Assembly (NCBI RefSeq): GCF_900110185.1
Contig: NZ_FOCT01000003.1
Span: 248,001 to 312,000, forward strand
Length of the DNA: 64,000 nucleotides
From: Nitrosospira multiformis
GTDB lineage: Bacteria > Pseudomonadota > Gammaproteobacteria > Burkholderiales > Nitrosomonadaceae
Direction: 5' to 3'
The notes under the pieces are model-generated. The model had not been told where the DNA came from and made no database searches. It worked only from the letters and a program-made list of their open reading frames with translations. Each line of letters starts with the position of its first letter. Within the stretch, counting starts at the first letter, position 1. Made by a program: the position numbers and the translations under genes. Positions 36,705-47,120 of this stretch are shown in pieces.

Positions 36705-39038
36705 CTAGTTCGACAGAAAGTCGTTTATGATGTCCTCCACCGATCTGATCGTGATATCTATCGGATCCTCTTCTTCAGGAGGAAGTTGCTCTTCCATGAA
36801 GTATTCCTCCAGCGTCGCGCCGTTGCCTCTCAGGCCGGTTTCCGGATTAATCCTGGCGGTTGTGATCCCCCTTGGAGGGGAATAGGAGGCGACCGGTACA
36901 CCTTTCAACGCCTTGTCCATATAATTCATCCAGATGGGGAGTGCCGCCCGACCGCCGGTTTCATTGTCTCCCAACGATTTCGGATTATCGAAACCGATCC
37001 AGGCAATGGCCACCAGATCGGGCTGATATCCGCAGAACCAGGCGTCAACATAATTACTGGTAGTGCCGGTTTTACCAGCCAGGTCGTTACGGCCCAACTG
37101 TTTCGCTCTGGTTGCGGTGCCGCGCTGCACCACATCCCGCATCATGCTGGACATGAGAAAGGCATTGCGTGGATCGATAATCTGCTTGGCGTTTTCACCC
37201 GCCAGCGGGGGGTTCGATTGCTCCACGATATTGCCGTTGACATCCTCTACGCGTTGTATGAGATAGGGGGATATCAGAAATCCACCATTGGCAAATACAG
37301 CGTAACCTACCGCCATTTGCATCGGGGTGACTGAACCGGCGCCAAGCGCCATCGCGAGGTAGGCGGGGTGCTGCTTGGGATCAAAACCGAAGCGTGTCAC
37401 GTAATCCTGCGCGTACTGCACGTCGATTGCCTGCAGAATGCGAATGGATACCAGATTCTTTGATCTCGCCAGCGCTTCACGCATTCGCACCGGGCCATCA
37501 TAGCTGTCCCCGAAGTTTCGGGGATCCCATTGATCGCTCCCGGTCTCTTCGGCCGTAAACGAAAGCGGAGCATCATTGATGACAGTCGCCGGTGTGAAGC
37601 CTTTTTCCAGAGAAGCGGAATAAATGAATGGCTTGAAGCTGGAGCCAGGTTGGCGCCATGCCTGGGTAACGTGGTTGAACTGGCTGCGGTTGAAATCAAA
37701 GCCTCCCACCATGGCGCGGATCGCCCCGTCGTGGGGATTAAGGGCGACCAGCGAGGCCTCCACCTGCGGCAGTTGCGTAATCTCCCAGGCGCCCTTATCG
37801 TTTTTATGGACACGGATCAGGGAGCCCGGTCGAATGACCTGCTGGTTGGCGGCAGGTTTGGCAGTCAGATATTTCTGCGCGAATTTGAGCCCGTCACCCT
37901 TGATTTCGATGATCTCGCCGCCTTTGCGGTATGCCTTGACCCGCTTCGGGTTTGCCTCCAGGGCGACCGCGGCAAGAATGCCATCGCTGTCAGTCACTTC
38001 CTGCAAGGCTTCCTCGAGTATTTCTTCCCGCTTCAAGTCCCCCGCCGACAGCTTTATGACCGCTTCCGGACCGCGATAACCATGCCGGTCGTCATAGTCC
38101 AGCACGCCTTGGCGTACCGCATTATAGGCGGCTTCCTGGTCGAGAAAACGGATAGTGGTGTAGACCTTGTAACCTCTCGTGTATGCATCCTCGTGGTAGC
38201 GCTGATACATGGCCTGGCGCGCCATTTCCGCGACGTAATCCGCCCGCAGAGCGTATTCCTGTGATTCCCGCCTGATGATCTGCATCGGTTGTTTTTCGGC
38301 TTGTTCGAACTCCTCGTTCGAGATATAGCCCAGGTCACGCATGCGCCGAAGCACATATACTTGCCGCGCCCTCGCGCGTTGCGGATTGACGACCGGATTG
38401 AAGCGCGAAGGCGCTTTGGGGAGTCCTGCGAGCATTGCGGCTTCCGCCAGATTGATCCTGTTCAGGCTTTTACCGAAGTAAACTTGGGCGGCAGCGGCAA
38501 AACCGTACGAACGCTGACCGAGATAAATCTGATTGAAGTAGAGTTCGAGAATCTGGTCCTTGCTTAAACTGTGTTCGATCTTGAATGCAAGCAAGGCTTC
38601 GCTGAATTTACGGTTCAGTGTTTTTTCCTTTGTCAGGAAAAAATTTCGTGCCACCTGCATCGTGATAGTGCTGGCACCCTGGCGCAGACCGCCGGAGGTG
38701 AAATTGGAATAAGCAGCACGCAATATGCCAGTGTAGTCTACCCCGCCATGCTGATAAAACCGGTCATCTTCGGCGGCTAGAATTGCCTGTTTCAGTCGGA
38801 GCGGAACGGAATCGATTTTGACAACCTGGCGTCGTTCTTCTCCAAACTCGCCGATCAGGATGCCCTCTGCGCTATACACGCGTAACGGTACCTTGGGCCG
38901 ATAGTCTGTCAAAGACTCGAGCGAGGGTAAGGCACGGATGGTCACCAATGCTGCGAAACCGAAAACCAGAGCCCCGATGACACCCAATGCAAAAAGCGCG
39001 GCCAAAGGGTAAGCCCACCAACGCCAACGCACTAGCAT
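36705..39038 (-). CDS. mrcA: Penicillin-binding protein 1A (bifunctional)
   Basis: A 777-residue peptidoglycan synthase. An N-terminal membrane anchor (WWAYPLAALFALGVIGALVFGFAAL) is followed by the glycosyltransferase domain (EDDRFYQHGGVD, GASTITMQVARNFFL). The C-terminal transpeptidase domain carries SxxK in GSSFKPF, SKN in ARSKNL, and KTGTTSNY. A regulatory loop region lies between them. Acts at the periplasmic face of the inner membrane in wall elongation. Confidence 0.97.
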   Translation of the reverse strand: MLVRWRWWAYPLAALFALGVIGALVFGFAALVTIRALPSLESLTDYRPKVPLRVYSAEGILIGEFGEERRQVVKIDSVPLRLKQAILAAEDDRFYQHGGVDYTGILRAAYSNFTSGGLRQGASTITMQVARNFFLTKEKTLNRKFSEALLAFKIEHSLSKDQILELYFNQIYLGQRSYGFAAAAQVYFGKSLNRINLAEAAMLAGLPKAPSRFNPVVNPQRARARQVYVLRRMRDLGYISNEEFEQAEKQPMQIIRRESQEYALRADYVAEMARQAMYQRYHEDAYTRGYKVYTTIRFLDQEAAYNAVRQGVLDYDDRHGYRGPEAVIKLSAGDLKREEILEEALQEVTDSDGILAAVALEANPKRVKAYRKGGEIIEIKGDGLKFAQKYLTAKPAANQQVIRPGSLIRVHKNDKGAWEITQLPQVEASLVALNPHDGAIRAMVGGFDFNRSQFNHVTQAWRQPGSSFKPFIYSASLEKGFTPATVINDAPLSFTAEETGSDQWDPRNFGDSYDGPVRMREALARSKNLVSIRILQAIDVQYAQDYVTRFGFDPKQHPAYLAMALGAGSVTPMQMAVGYAVFANGGFLISPYLIQRVEDVNGNIVEQSNPPLAGENAKQIIDPRNAFLMSSMMRDVVQRGTATRAKQLGRNDLAGKTGTTSNYVDAWFCGYQPDLVAIAWIGFDNPKSLGDNETGGRAALPIWMNYMDKALKGVPVASYSPPRGITTARINPETGLRGNGATLEEYFMEEQLPPEEEDPIDITIRSVEDIINDFLSN

Positions 39039-39192
39039 GTGAGTAGGTTCTTGCAGAGGAAGATTAAGACAAGCATGGACGTTCTATAAAAATAATACTA
39101 CGTTTTATGTAAGACACAGCAATCGCTCCGGGAGCATTGGCAGGGCATTTTGAAAGATTTTCCGGAAAATGCAAGGTCCGCGATCCAGTTTC

Positions 39193-39582
39193 TTACGAGA
39201 TGGGGGAAAAAACTGCGGGATTTTTTGTCAGGGCAACCAGTACGATATAAATAAATACGAATTGGGCTGCGACACATGCGAATATTTTTGCTTTGCGCGT
39301 TTTTCCAAATCTTAGCGCTGTCATGCCCAGGCCGATATACAGCAGCAATCCGACGACCTTGGCGCTGAGCCAGGAGTTATGTACCGGATCCTGTTGAATA
39401 CGGATAGCCAGCGCAACAGCACTCGCAAGCAGTACGGTATCCACCACATGCGGCGTAATTTTTACCCAGCGCCGTTTCAAGTCGGCAGATCCTTGGATCA
39501 TCCAGATGCTGCGCAATGAAAACAAAAGATAGCTTATTATAACGCTGCCGACATGAATCATTTTTATTGCTGCATAACTCAT
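39193..39582 (-). CDS. SirB2-family membrane protein
   Basis: A 129-residue protein with four predicted membrane segments and the N-terminus YAAIKMIHVGSVIISYLLFSLRSIWM, which I recognise as the SirB2 family. Function is not established. It starts two bases after the stop of the CopD-like gene, so the two membrane proteins are co-transcribed. Confidence 0.8.
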   Translation of the reverse strand: MSYAAIKMIHVGSVIISYLLFSLRSIWMIQGSADLKRRWVKITPHVVDTVLLASAVALAIRIQQDPVHNSWLSAKVVGLLLYIGLGMTALRFGKTRKAKIFACVAAQFVFIYIVLVALTKNPAVFSPIS

Positions 39583-39584
39583 GT

Positions 39585-40067
39585 CTATCCTCCCTGCATC
39601 ATCCAGCCGTGGCTGCCGGCCACTGCCCCGGCAATGGTAACGAGACTTAAACTCAGCAATATCCTATGCATCCGCTGCGCCAGCGCGAAAGTCCTTGCGG
39701 GATCGCGTTGAGACATTTTTGCCTTCTGCCTTCGGAATACCAGGGGTTCCACTATAAACAGCATCAAGGTGAAGATCAGCCACACCGCAACCATGGCATG
39801 CATCCACCAGAAGCGGGGTTCAGTAAAACGGTTCCAGGCGTCGAGAACATGCGCCATGTAGAAGCCGCTCAGACCCACGATCAGTGTTGTCCAGCGCGCC
39901 TGGGGAGCAAAGCGGTTTTCGATGTGGCTGAAAAATTCCGTCCGCTCGGTTGCGGATTTCATTTTCGCCATAATGGGAAACAGGACGACTGTCACCATGG
40001 CGACACCCCCGATCCACAGCACAACTCCCAGCACATGCAGCACTCTGGCAAATGCGAATTCATTCAT
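39585..40067 (-). CDS. CopD-like four-helix membrane protein
   Basis: A 160-residue inner-membrane protein with four hydrophobic segments. FARVLHVLGVVLWIGGVAMVTVVLFP is a pattern found in CopD/DUF-type small membrane proteins, with possible haem- or metal-ligand histidines (LHVLG, WMHAM, RMHRI). The paired SirB2-like gene follows immediately. Role unknown; redox or copper handling is possible. Confidence 0.65.
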   Translation of the reverse strand: MNEFAFARVLHVLGVVLWIGGVAMVTVVLFPIMAKMKSATERTEFFSHIENRFAPQARWTTLIVGLSGFYMAHVLDAWNRFTEPRFWWMHAMVAVWLIFTLMLFIVEPLVFRRQKAKMSQRDPARTFALAQRMHRILLSLSLVTIAGAVAGSHGWMMQGG

Positions 40068-40229
40068 CAGGCTTTCCCTTCCGCTATTCCCGAGCTAAGA
40101 CTTCCTTTGTAAATATTAAGTTCTGGCACTGACTGCATTTGTGCGCTTTTGGTATCCTCGAACTTCATGCCGGAGTCCGGCCATATGCTGATGAAGTATC
40201 CAAATCTGCGGCGTAACGTCTGTGTTGCA

Positions 40230-41642
40230 TCAATCCAGCGCCTGTGCACCGAACGCCTCACAGCCTGCAAGATCGGATTCGCGACAGCGGGGAAGTTGTT
40301 TCGAGAGCTCGCGTAATGCAGTCCGCAGACCTTCTTCCAGGACGGGATGATAAAAGGGCATGCGCAGCATGTCATGCACGGTGAGTGAGCGGTCGATCGC
40401 CAGTGCCAGCAGGTGTGCCATATGCTCCGCATCGGGACTGCACATTTCAGCTCCAAGCAACTTGCCGCTGACCGGCTCGGCGTAAATGCGCAGAAGGCCG
40501 TCGTTACGTTGCGCCATGCGAGCCCGGCTCTGGCGTTCGAAACGAACCTCTCCGGTCAATGTTCCGCGGGGGAGAGAGACATGTTTTTTACCGACGGTGG
40601 CTATGCCGGGATCGGTAAACACAATCGCAAGCGGCGTGCGACGCTCAAAGCGAATGGGGGCGGGATGGGTGGCATTGATTCCTGCAATGTGGCCCTCGTC
40701 CGCTGCCTCGTGCAACAGAGGTCTCATGCCGTTCGCATCACCTGCCATGAAAACCGGCAGGTCTGCTATCTGCATGGTATGGGGATCAACAGGAGGCAGC
40801 CCTCTTTCATTCAACTGGATGCCTAGCGTCTCCAGCCCCAGATTCTCGATATTAGGCCTGCGACCCAGACTGGCAAGAACAGCATCGACCGCGGTTTCCT
40901 CCGTCCCGGCAGACACCCGCATACCCCCACCAGCTACCCGGAGATCTGCCTGCTTGCCCAGATGTACCCTGAACTCGTCTGCAAGAATCTCTGCCGCAAC
41001 CGCATTCACTTTCGGATCGCTCAGACCGGCGATGGTATCGCTTTCACTGAATGCCGTTACCTCGATTCCCAGCCGGCCGAGTGCTTGAGCCATTTCCACG
41101 CCCACTGCTCCCAGGCCTATGATTGCTACCCGATCGGGAAGGGTTTTTTGTTCGAATAATGTATCAGTCGTCAGGATCTGCCTGTCGAGTGCAACCCAGG
41201 GAGAAGGTACAACCGGTCGGGAGCCAATGGCAATGATAATGTTTCGAGCACGCAATTCCCGCCCGTTTACCTCAAGCCTTCCTGCTTCAAGGAGGCGCGC
41301 ACGACCGGAAATAGCTCGTTCTCCCAGCACTTCCGTCGCCTTCAGCGTGCTGGCCACAAAGTCATCCCGCAGCCGGCGCACACGTCGCAGGACAGTTGCA
41401 ATATCCGGCGTGAGGCACTCCGCCCCCTGGATTCCGAATTCCTCAAAGGAGGTGCGGCGATGGAATGCCTTTGCGGCCTCTATCAGTGCCTTGGAGGGCA
41501 TGCAACCGACACGCGCGCAGACTGTCCCCCAGGGACCATCGTTGATAACGGCGAAATTGTCAGTTCGCTTCTTTACTTCCCTGAGAGCGGCCAATCCTGC
41601 GGTGCCGGCGCCGATGATAATAACGTCGAAGGTTTCACTCAC
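40230..41642 (-). CDS. Dihydrolipoamide dehydrogenase-like flavoprotein
   Basis: A 470-residue FAD/NAD disulfide oxidoreductase. It has FAD-binding IIGAGTAGLAALRE at the N-terminus, the redox-active pair in GTVCARVGCMPSK, NAD-binding AIIGLGAVGVEMAQALG, and the dimer-interface HP pair in FYHPVLEEGLRTAL. The start is a GTG at 41642 after GAGGAAAT; the frame is open upstream, but those residues are unlike the family. It is not near pdh or odh genes, so it may serve another partner rather than E2/E3 complexes. Mercuric reductase is unlikely since the vicinal C-terminal cysteines are absent. Confidence 0.88.
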   Translation of the reverse strand: MSETFDVIIIGAGTAGLAALREVKKRTDNFAVINDGPWGTVCARVGCMPSKALIEAAKAFHRRTSFEEFGIQGAECLTPDIATVLRRVRRLRDDFVASTLKATEVLGERAISGRARLLEAGRLEVNGRELRARNIIIAIGSRPVVPSPWVALDRQILTTDTLFEQKTLPDRVAIIGLGAVGVEMAQALGRLGIEVTAFSESDTIAGLSDPKVNAVAAEILADEFRVHLGKQADLRVAGGGMRVSAGTEETAVDAVLASLGRRPNIENLGLETLGIQLNERGLPPVDPHTMQIADLPVFMAGDANGMRPLLHEAADEGHIAGINATHPAPIRFERRTPLAIVFTDPGIATVGKKHVSLPRGTLTGEVRFERQSRARMAQRNDGLLRIYAEPVSGKLLGAEMCSPDAEHMAHLLALAIDRSLTVHDMLRMPFYHPVLEEGLRTALRELSKQLPRCRESDLAGCEAFGAQALD

Positions 41643-41813
41643 GAGGATTTCCTCTTCATCAGAAATGTTGCACGAATTTATATGAAATGAGGTGCTTCCA
41701 CCTTGATCTGCCAATTGAACTGCGAGAATCATTTATCGCAGGATAGCTCCCCTGGCAGTCAGTTGTTCTGGTGAAGGGAAGGACGTGTTATTCAGCGGCG
41801 CGTTGTTTGGCAG

Positions 41814-42704
41814 TTATGGTTTACGCCGATAAGGTGCTGATTCAACTCGGTCAGCTTCTTTTCCGCTTTCCGGTCCGGTTCGTCCCGCCAGCCACTCGCG
41901 GGAAATCTTCTGTGCCTGCGCCAGTTGCTTGCTGCTTAGCGCGCGCATGACTTCATCCCTGGCTGCCATGGCCTGCTGGACGCCGGCGGCGGCCGCAAGA
42001 TTCAACCATACGTAGCTTTGCACATGGTCCGTGGGGAGGCCGTATCCATTCCGATAGATGAGGCCCAGCTCATATTGCGCGGGTCCGTAGCCTTGCTCTG
42101 CGGCCAATTGGAGCCATTTTGCAGCTTCGGCAAAGTCCTGGAGTGCGCCGTTCCCCGTCAGATACAGCAGCCCGAGCTTATACTGTGAATCCACATCTCC
42201 GTTAATCGCTGTCTCCTGATAGAGTCGAACGGTAAAACGATGATCCTCCAGGGGATTTCGCGCGGGAGTGGAAGGAGGGATGCTCCCGGACGACTGGGTG
42301 ACGTCATGAGTTCCGCGCGTCCTCGGTGCCGGACCGGGAAGCGCTTCCTGGCCGTTCTGCGGTTTGCTGGACTGGGGGGCAACAGGATCAGCAGGGTCTT
42401 CTGTTCCAATTTTCGCGGCGGGTCCCGCATAGGGATCGGCCATGTTGTGCTCTATGATCAGCCAGACCGTTGTAATCAGCAATGCGCCGATGAACAGCAC
42501 TCCCCCCAATGCAAGAAAGGCATTCGGATTTTTCACCCAGAAGCGCTCCTTGCATTGCCGGCAACGTATAGGTCGAAGGAACAGCATACCCAATGTTCGC
42601 TCGCCAGGACGCACGCGAGAATGGTGCGTTCTTTCGCTCCCGCACTTGATGCATTTTGGGCACATGATATCGGGTAGGGTGACTGTCCTGCTTGAGGAAC
42701 TCAT
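41814..42704 (-). CDS. Zinc-ribbon / single-pass membrane protein with Sel1 repeats
   Basis: A 296-residue protein with three parts. The N-terminal zinc ribbon (CPKCIKCGSERTHHSR, later CRQC) is about residues 15-52. A membrane helix (FLALGGVLFIGALLITTVWLII) is at about 62-85, followed by a Pro/Ser/Gly-rich linker. A C-terminal pair of Sel1-type repeats (DVDSQYKLGLLYLTGNGALQDFAEAAKWL, then EQGYGPAQYELGLIYRNGYG) follows. Sel1 repeats bind proteins, often at the envelope. Partner and function unknown. Confidence 0.75.
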   Translation of the reverse strand: MSSSSRTVTLPDIMCPKCIKCGSERTHHSRVRPGERTLGMLFLRPIRCRQCKERFWVKNPNAFLALGGVLFIGALLITTVWLIIEHNMADPYAGPAAKIGTEDPADPVAPQSSKPQNGQEALPGPAPRTRGTHDVTQSSGSIPPSTPARNPLEDHRFTVRLYQETAINGDVDSQYKLGLLYLTGNGALQDFAEAAKWLQLAAEQGYGPAQYELGLIYRNGYGLPTDHVQSYVWLNLAAAAGVQQAMAARDEVMRALSSKQLAQAQKISREWLAGRTGPESGKEADRVESAPYRRKP

Positions 42705-42867
42705 TGCGATGTTTGTATCTGTTTTTTTTCCACAAGTCTAAATATTGCCTGTGCGAGCGTCAACCACCGAAACCGTGTTATGGCGGAACTGACTCCGCGG
42801 AGTTGTTTTTCCGGGATAGGAAAGCTGGGCAGGACCGAAGTGCTTCGGCATTTGCAATTCGACAGCT

Positions 42868-42890
42868 TTCCGACAGCTTTCCGCAACGAA
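42868..42890. repeat. Short tandem duplication (GACAGCTTTCC twice)
   Basis: An 11-base unit is repeated directly just before the truncated MITE-like copy. It may mark a past rearrangement. Confidence 0.55.
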
Positions 42891-42900
42891 GCCTGGGCCC

Positions 42901-42972
42901 GGATATTTCACGCCTCCCGGGATAATGACGAGGTGTTTTGGGAGCAGATTTGCGTAGCCCGCAGGCGGGACT
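42901..42972. mobile_element. MITE-like repeat, copy 3 (left-end fragment)
   Basis: This matches the first 70 or so bases of the elements at 7988 and 51969: GGATATTTCAC, then CGGGATAATG-CGAGGTGTTTTGGGA and AGATTTG. The right half, including the matching terminal repeat, is missing. The fragment stops where the cysE stop codon begins, so the element may supply the end of that gene. Confidence 0.7.
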
Positions 42973-43906
42973 AGATGCCGGCGCCGCCATCAAACACTTC
43001 GTTGCGTGTCTGCGCCTGGGAAATGACGCTGCCAGGAGGCACGCTGCGGGTGAGCCATACATTCCCGCCAATGGTTGAGCCTCGGCCAATGGTAATGCGT
43101 CCCAGGATCGTCGCGCCAGCGTAGATGACGACATCATCCTCGACGATGGGATGACGCAAATTGCCTTTTACCAACGCCCCATGCTCATCCACGGGAAAGC
43201 GCTTGGCGCCAAGGGTGACAGCTTGGTACAGGCGCACATGTTCCCCGATGACGGCGGTCTCGCCGATGACCACACCTGTACCATGGTCTATGAAGAAGAA
43301 TCCGCCGATTTGCGCACCGGGATGGATTTCAATGCCGGTGGAAGAATGAGCAATTTCAGAAATCATTCTGGCGATCAATGGCGCACCCAGCCGGTGCAGC
43401 TCATGCGCCAGCCTGTAATAGGTAATGGCGGTAATTCCGGGATAGCATACCAGAACCTCATCCACGCTTCGGGCAGCCGGGTCTCCTTCATAGGCTGCCT
43501 GAATGTCACTTTCAAGCAAACTGCGTATACGCGGCAGCCTTTGGGCAAAGGCTTGCGTAATTCCCGCTGCCCGCTCCCTTTCAGAATTGCCTGTCGCGTC
43601 CGCATCGCTAGCAAAGCGCAACTCACGGCGCACCTGCACCATCAATTCCCGCAGCGTTACATCGAGCGTGTGGCCCACATAATAATCGACACTTTCATTG
43701 GTGAGATCGGGCATTCCCAGACGGTTAGGAAACAGTACGGCTCTCAGTCCATCCGCAATGCCGACCAGCACCTTGCGGGAAGGAAGCTTGGGTGGCCTGT
43801 CGCGTCTCTGCCGGTTTTCCAGGGATTTGAGGCGCAGTGCGCGCAATTCGGATACCACATCGCCAATTTTCAGCGCTGTTCGTTTCAATGAAAAATACTC
43901 CTCCAT
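42971..43906 (-). CDS. cysE: Serine O-acetyltransferase (EpsC type)
   Basis: A 311-residue enzyme making O-acetylserine for cysteine synthesis. The left-handed beta-helix repeats are clear: GIEIHPGAQIGGFFFIDHGTG, VVIGETAVIGEHVRLYQAVTLGAK, and GNVWLTRSVPPGSVI. The extra N-terminal helical region makes it the longer EpsC type. It follows cysK by 34 bases, so the two cysteine genes form an operon. Its stop lies at the edge of a repeat fragment. Confidence 0.94.
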   Translation of the reverse strand: MEEYFSLKRTALKIGDVVSELRALRLKSLENRQRRDRPPKLPSRKVLVGIADGLRAVLFPNRLGMPDLTNESVDYYVGHTLDVTLRELMVQVRRELRFASDADATGNSERERAAGITQAFAQRLPRIRSLLESDIQAAYEGDPAARSVDEVLVCYPGITAITYYRLAHELHRLGAPLIARMISEIAHSSTGIEIHPGAQIGGFFFIDHGTGVVIGETAVIGEHVRLYQAVTLGAKRFPVDEHGALVKGNLRHPIVEDDVVIYAGATILGRITIGRGSTIGGNVWLTRSVPPGSVISQAQTRNEVFDGGAGI

Positions 43907-43940
43907 TTATTATTATCGGGTCCGGCTATTCCTGAGCCTT

Positions 43941-44894
43941 CTACATGTCCTCAAAAAGGTTGGAGCTCAAATAGCGTTCTCCTGAATCCGGCAGAACGAC
44001 AACAACAGTTTTTCCGGCATTCTCCGTTCGCCTCGCATAATTTAACGCGGCTGCAACCGCTGCTCCGCATGAAATCCCCGAGATAATGCCTTCTTCGCGT
44101 GCAAGACGACGTGCATAGTGAATTGCATCTTCATTGCTGATCTGCTGTACATCATCCACGAGGGAGAGGTCCAGATTGGCAGGAATAAACCCTGCGCCAA
44201 TTCCCGGAATTCGGTGAGGTCCGGGTTTCAGGGGTTCGCCAGCCCGATGTTGCGTGATCACCGGGCTGGCAGCGGGCTCAACGGCGACCGAGATGATGGA
44301 CTTTTTCTTCGTCCCCTTTATATATCGCGAAACACCGGTAATGGTGCCTCCCGTACCCACGCCGGCAACAAAAATATCGACTGCCCCGTCGGTATCGTTC
44401 CAGATCTCCGGCCCCGTGGTGCGCTCGTGAATAGCAGGGTTGGCCGGGTTGGAGAATTGCTGAAGCAGGAGGTATCGGCCTGGATTGGAAGCAACGATTT
44501 CCTCTGCCTTCGCTACCGCACCTTTCATGCCCCGTGCGCCCTCGGTCAGAACCAGTTTTGCCCCGTAGGCGAGAAGCAGCTTGCGGCGTTCCAGCCCCAT
44601 GGTTTCGGGCATGGTCAATGTCAAGGGTAGGCCGCGCGCGGCGGCAACAGAGGCGAGGGCGATACCGGTATTGCCGCTGGTAGGTTCCACCAGTTCTATT
44701 CCGGCACAAAGCAGCCCGCGATGTTCCGCATCTTCGATCATTGCCGCGCCGATACGGCATTTTACAGAATAAGCGGGATTACGCCCTTCGATCTTGGCCA
44801 GTACCATTGCCGGAGCGCCGTCCGTGATGCGATTAAGCCGGACCAGCGGCGTAACGCCGGTGGTCTGGGAATTATCTTTGAACCAGTGCGGCAT
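43941..44894 (-). CDS. cysK: Cysteine synthase (O-acetylserine sulfhydrylase)
   Basis: A 317-residue PLP enzyme that replaces the acetyl group of O-acetylserine with sulfide. The PLP lysine is in [11 protein letters not shown], the substrate loop is [11 protein letters not shown], the phosphate loop [10 protein letters not shown], and the active-site [13 protein letters not shown] is CysK-like. The position after the PLP Lys is Cys where Asp is usual (SVKDR), and GISCGAA has Cys where Ser is common, two unusual cysteines. It is transcribed together with cysE and divergent from aroA. Confidence 0.93.
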   Translation of the reverse strand: MPHWFKDNSQTTGVTPLVRLNRITDGAPAMVLAKIEGRNPAYSVKCRIGAAMIEDAEHRGLLCAGIELVEPTSGNTGIALASVAAARGLPLTLTMPETMGLERRKLLLAYGAKLVLTEGARGMKGAVAKAEEIVASNPGRYLLLQQFSNPANPAIHERTTGPEIWNDTDGAVDIFVAGVGTGGTITGVSRYIKGTKKKSIISVAVEPAASPVITQHRAGEPLKPGPHRIPGIGAGFIPANLDLSLVDDVQQISNEDAIHYARRLAREEGIISGISCGAAVAAALNYARRTENAGKTVVVVLPDSGERYLSSNLFEDM

Positions 44895-45069
44895 TTTCGA
44901 TGCATCCTTCCATATGCGAATCGCCCGGAAATATCGGGGATTCGAGCGCGATCTGCTTCCCGGGAGGCAATTGTGCTTATTATTTATTCGGAATTGGAGG
45001 TCAATTATAATAGCCGGTTTTATCGTCGAACTGGCTGTTTATCGATGAAGACAATCCCTAAGGCAGTGT

Positions 45070-46434
45070 GTGAAATTTATTGACTTGCCGGTAGTCGGGC
45101 GTGCTCAGGGTATCGTTCGCTTGCCTGGCTCAAAGAGTATTTCCAATCGAATTTTGTTACTTGCCGCGTTGTCGGAGGGGGTAACCGATATCTGCGACCT
45201 ACTGGCTTCCGATGATACTGCCCGTATGCTCGATGCCCTCTCCACTCTGGGTGTATCCATCCTTCAGATTGGTAAAGACCATTATCGCTTGCAGGGAGTG
45301 GGGGGCCAGTTTCCTCTTCGTTTCCCTATAAAGGAAGCAGATCTGTTTTTAGGGAACGCAGGGACCGTTTTCCGTCCATTGACGGCCGTGCTGGCGCTTG
45401 CTCAAGGGTACTACCACCTGTCCGGCGTGCCGCGAATGCATGAACGCCCCATTGGCGATCTGGTCGATGCTCTGCGTCAAGTAGGCGCGGATATTACCTA
45501 TCTTGGGAAGGAAGGTTTCCCGCCGCTCCAGATCAAACCCGGGCGGATCCATCCTGGGGAAATAACGGTAAGGGGCGACGTATCGAGCCAATTCCTCACT
45601 GCCCTGTTGATGGTGCTGCCTTTCCTGCGAACAGAAATGGATGAATTACCGGCCATCACCGTGGCAGGGGAACTGATTTCGCGACCCTACATCGATCTTA
45701 CCATCGCCTTGATGGCGCGTTTTGGGGTGCAGGTGGAGCGGGAGGAGTGGCGACGCTTTACTGTACCCGCAGACCAGCGCTATCGGAGTCCGGGTCAGGT
45801 ATTCGTCGAGGGCGATGCGTCCTCCGCCTCCTATTTTCTTGCGGCCGGCGCAATCGGGAGAGGGCCCGTACGCGTCGAAGGCATAGGGCGTGCCAGTGTC
45901 CAGGGAGACATTCGCTTTGCCGAGGCGCTCCAGCAGATGGGAGCGGATATCAGCTTTGGCGATAACTGGATCGAAGCAAGCGCTCCCGGACCTGGTGGCT
46001 TGCGAGCAATCGATCTGGATTGCAACCATATTCCGGATGCAGCGATGACGCTTGCAGTGACAGCCTTGTTCGCGAGGGGAAGCACCGTTCTCAGGAATAT
46101 CGCGAGCTGGCGGGTAAAGGAAACCGATCGTATTGCAGCCATGGCGCAGGAATTGCGCAAACTCGGCGCAGAAGTGGAGGAAGGGCACGATTTTTTGCAA
46201 ATTACCCCGCCTGGCGGCGAACTGGTGGCGAATGCGGTTATTGATACCTATGACGATCATCGCATGGCAATGTGCTTTTCTCTCGTGTCTTTTGGCGCGC
46301 CCGTTCGAATTAATGATCCTCGGTGTGTCTCAAAGACGTTTCCTGATTATTTCGAAAAATTTGCGGCCATCGCCCATGCCGATCCAGCGCAGGGTGAATT
46401 CGCTGCCCGGGGCGATTCTTTTGATATTTTATGA
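45070..46434 (+). CDS. aroA: 3-phosphoshikimate 1-carboxyvinyltransferase (EPSP synthase)
   Basis: A 454-residue shikimate-pathway enzyme. [17 protein letters not shown] is the N-terminal phosphate/PEP motif, [17 protein letters not shown] the central one, and [19 protein letters not shown] and [11 protein letters not shown] the C-terminal ones. The start is a GTG with AAGGCA upstream. Its end overlaps the cmk start by four bases. Target of glyphosate in plants and many bacteria. It heads aroA-cmk-rpsA-ihfB. Confidence 0.96.
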   Translation: MKFIDLPVVGRAQGIVRLPGSKSISNRILLLAALSEGVTDICDLLASDDTARMLDALSTLGVSILQIGKDHYRLQGVGGQFPLRFPIKEADLFLGNAGTVFRPLTAVLALAQGYYHLSGVPRMHERPIGDLVDALRQVGADITYLGKEGFPPLQIKPGRIHPGEITVRGDVSSQFLTALLMVLPFLRTEMDELPAITVAGELISRPYIDLTIALMARFGVQVEREEWRRFTVPADQRYRSPGQVFVEGDASSASYFLAAGAIGRGPVRVEGIGRASVQGDIRFAEALQQMGADISFGDNWIEASAPGPGGLRAIDLDCNHIPDAAMTLAVTALFARGSTVLRNIASWRVKETDRIAAMAQELRKLGAEVEEGHDFLQITPPGGELVANAVIDTYDDHRMAMCFSLVSFGAPVRINDPRCVSKTFPDYFEKFAAIAHADPAQGEFAARGDSFDIL

Positions 46435-47120
46435 ACGATAAGACTATTCAGGATATTCCCGTCATCGCGATTGATGGTCCTTCTGCTTCCGGCAAGGGCA
46501 CCGTAGCGCAGCGGGTCGCCGCAAAACTCGGCTTTCACTATCTGGACAGCGGCGCGCTGTACCGTCTGGCGGCGCTGGCGGCAATGCGATCGGGAATCGA
46601 GCTGGGGGATGAGCATGCGCTGAGTGAAGTCGCTGCACATCTGAATGTCGTTTTTGCAGATGCGGAGATTCGCCTGGACAATGAAAACGTCACGGATGCA
46701 ATACGTTCGGAAGAATGCGGCAATGCGGCTTCCAGAGTAGCCGCTTATCCTCTCGTTCGCACGGCGCTGCTGGAACGGCAGCGCGCATTCTGCCAGATTC
46801 CGGGTCTGGTAGCCGATGGTCGCGACATGGGATCGGTTGTGTTTCCCGCTGCCATCCTCAAAGTATTTCTCACAGCGACTGCTGAAACACGTGCTCAGCG
46901 GCGTTATAAGCAGTTGATGGAAAAAGGGATGGATGCTAATATTGCCACCCTTTTGCAGGACATACGGGAGCGTGATGCGCGGGATAGCAATCGCAGCATT
47001 GCGCCATTGCAACTGGGCGCAGATACACATTTGCTGGATACCACTTCACTCGACATCAACCAGGCGGTAGGTCGCGTATTGAGTTTGTACGCTGAAATTT
47101 CTGCAAAAGGACCGATTTGA
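46431..47120 (+). CDS. cmk: Cytidylate kinase
   Basis: A 229-residue NMP kinase that phosphorylates CMP and dCMP. The P-loop is [13 protein letters not shown], followed by [30 protein letters not shown] and the lid arginines in RDARDSNR. The length is standard. Coupled to aroA through a four-base overlap and upstream of rpsA. Confidence 0.95.
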   Translation: MNDKTIQDIPVIAIDGPSASGKGTVAQRVAAKLGFHYLDSGALYRLAALAAMRSGIELGDEHALSEVAAHLNVVFADAEIRLDNENVTDAIRSEECGNAASRVAAYPLVRTALLERQRAFCQIPGLVADGRDMGSVVFPAAILKVFLTATAETRAQRRYKQLMEKGMDANIATLLQDIRERDARDSNRSIAPLQLGADTHLLDTTSLDINQAVGRVLSLYAEISAKGPI

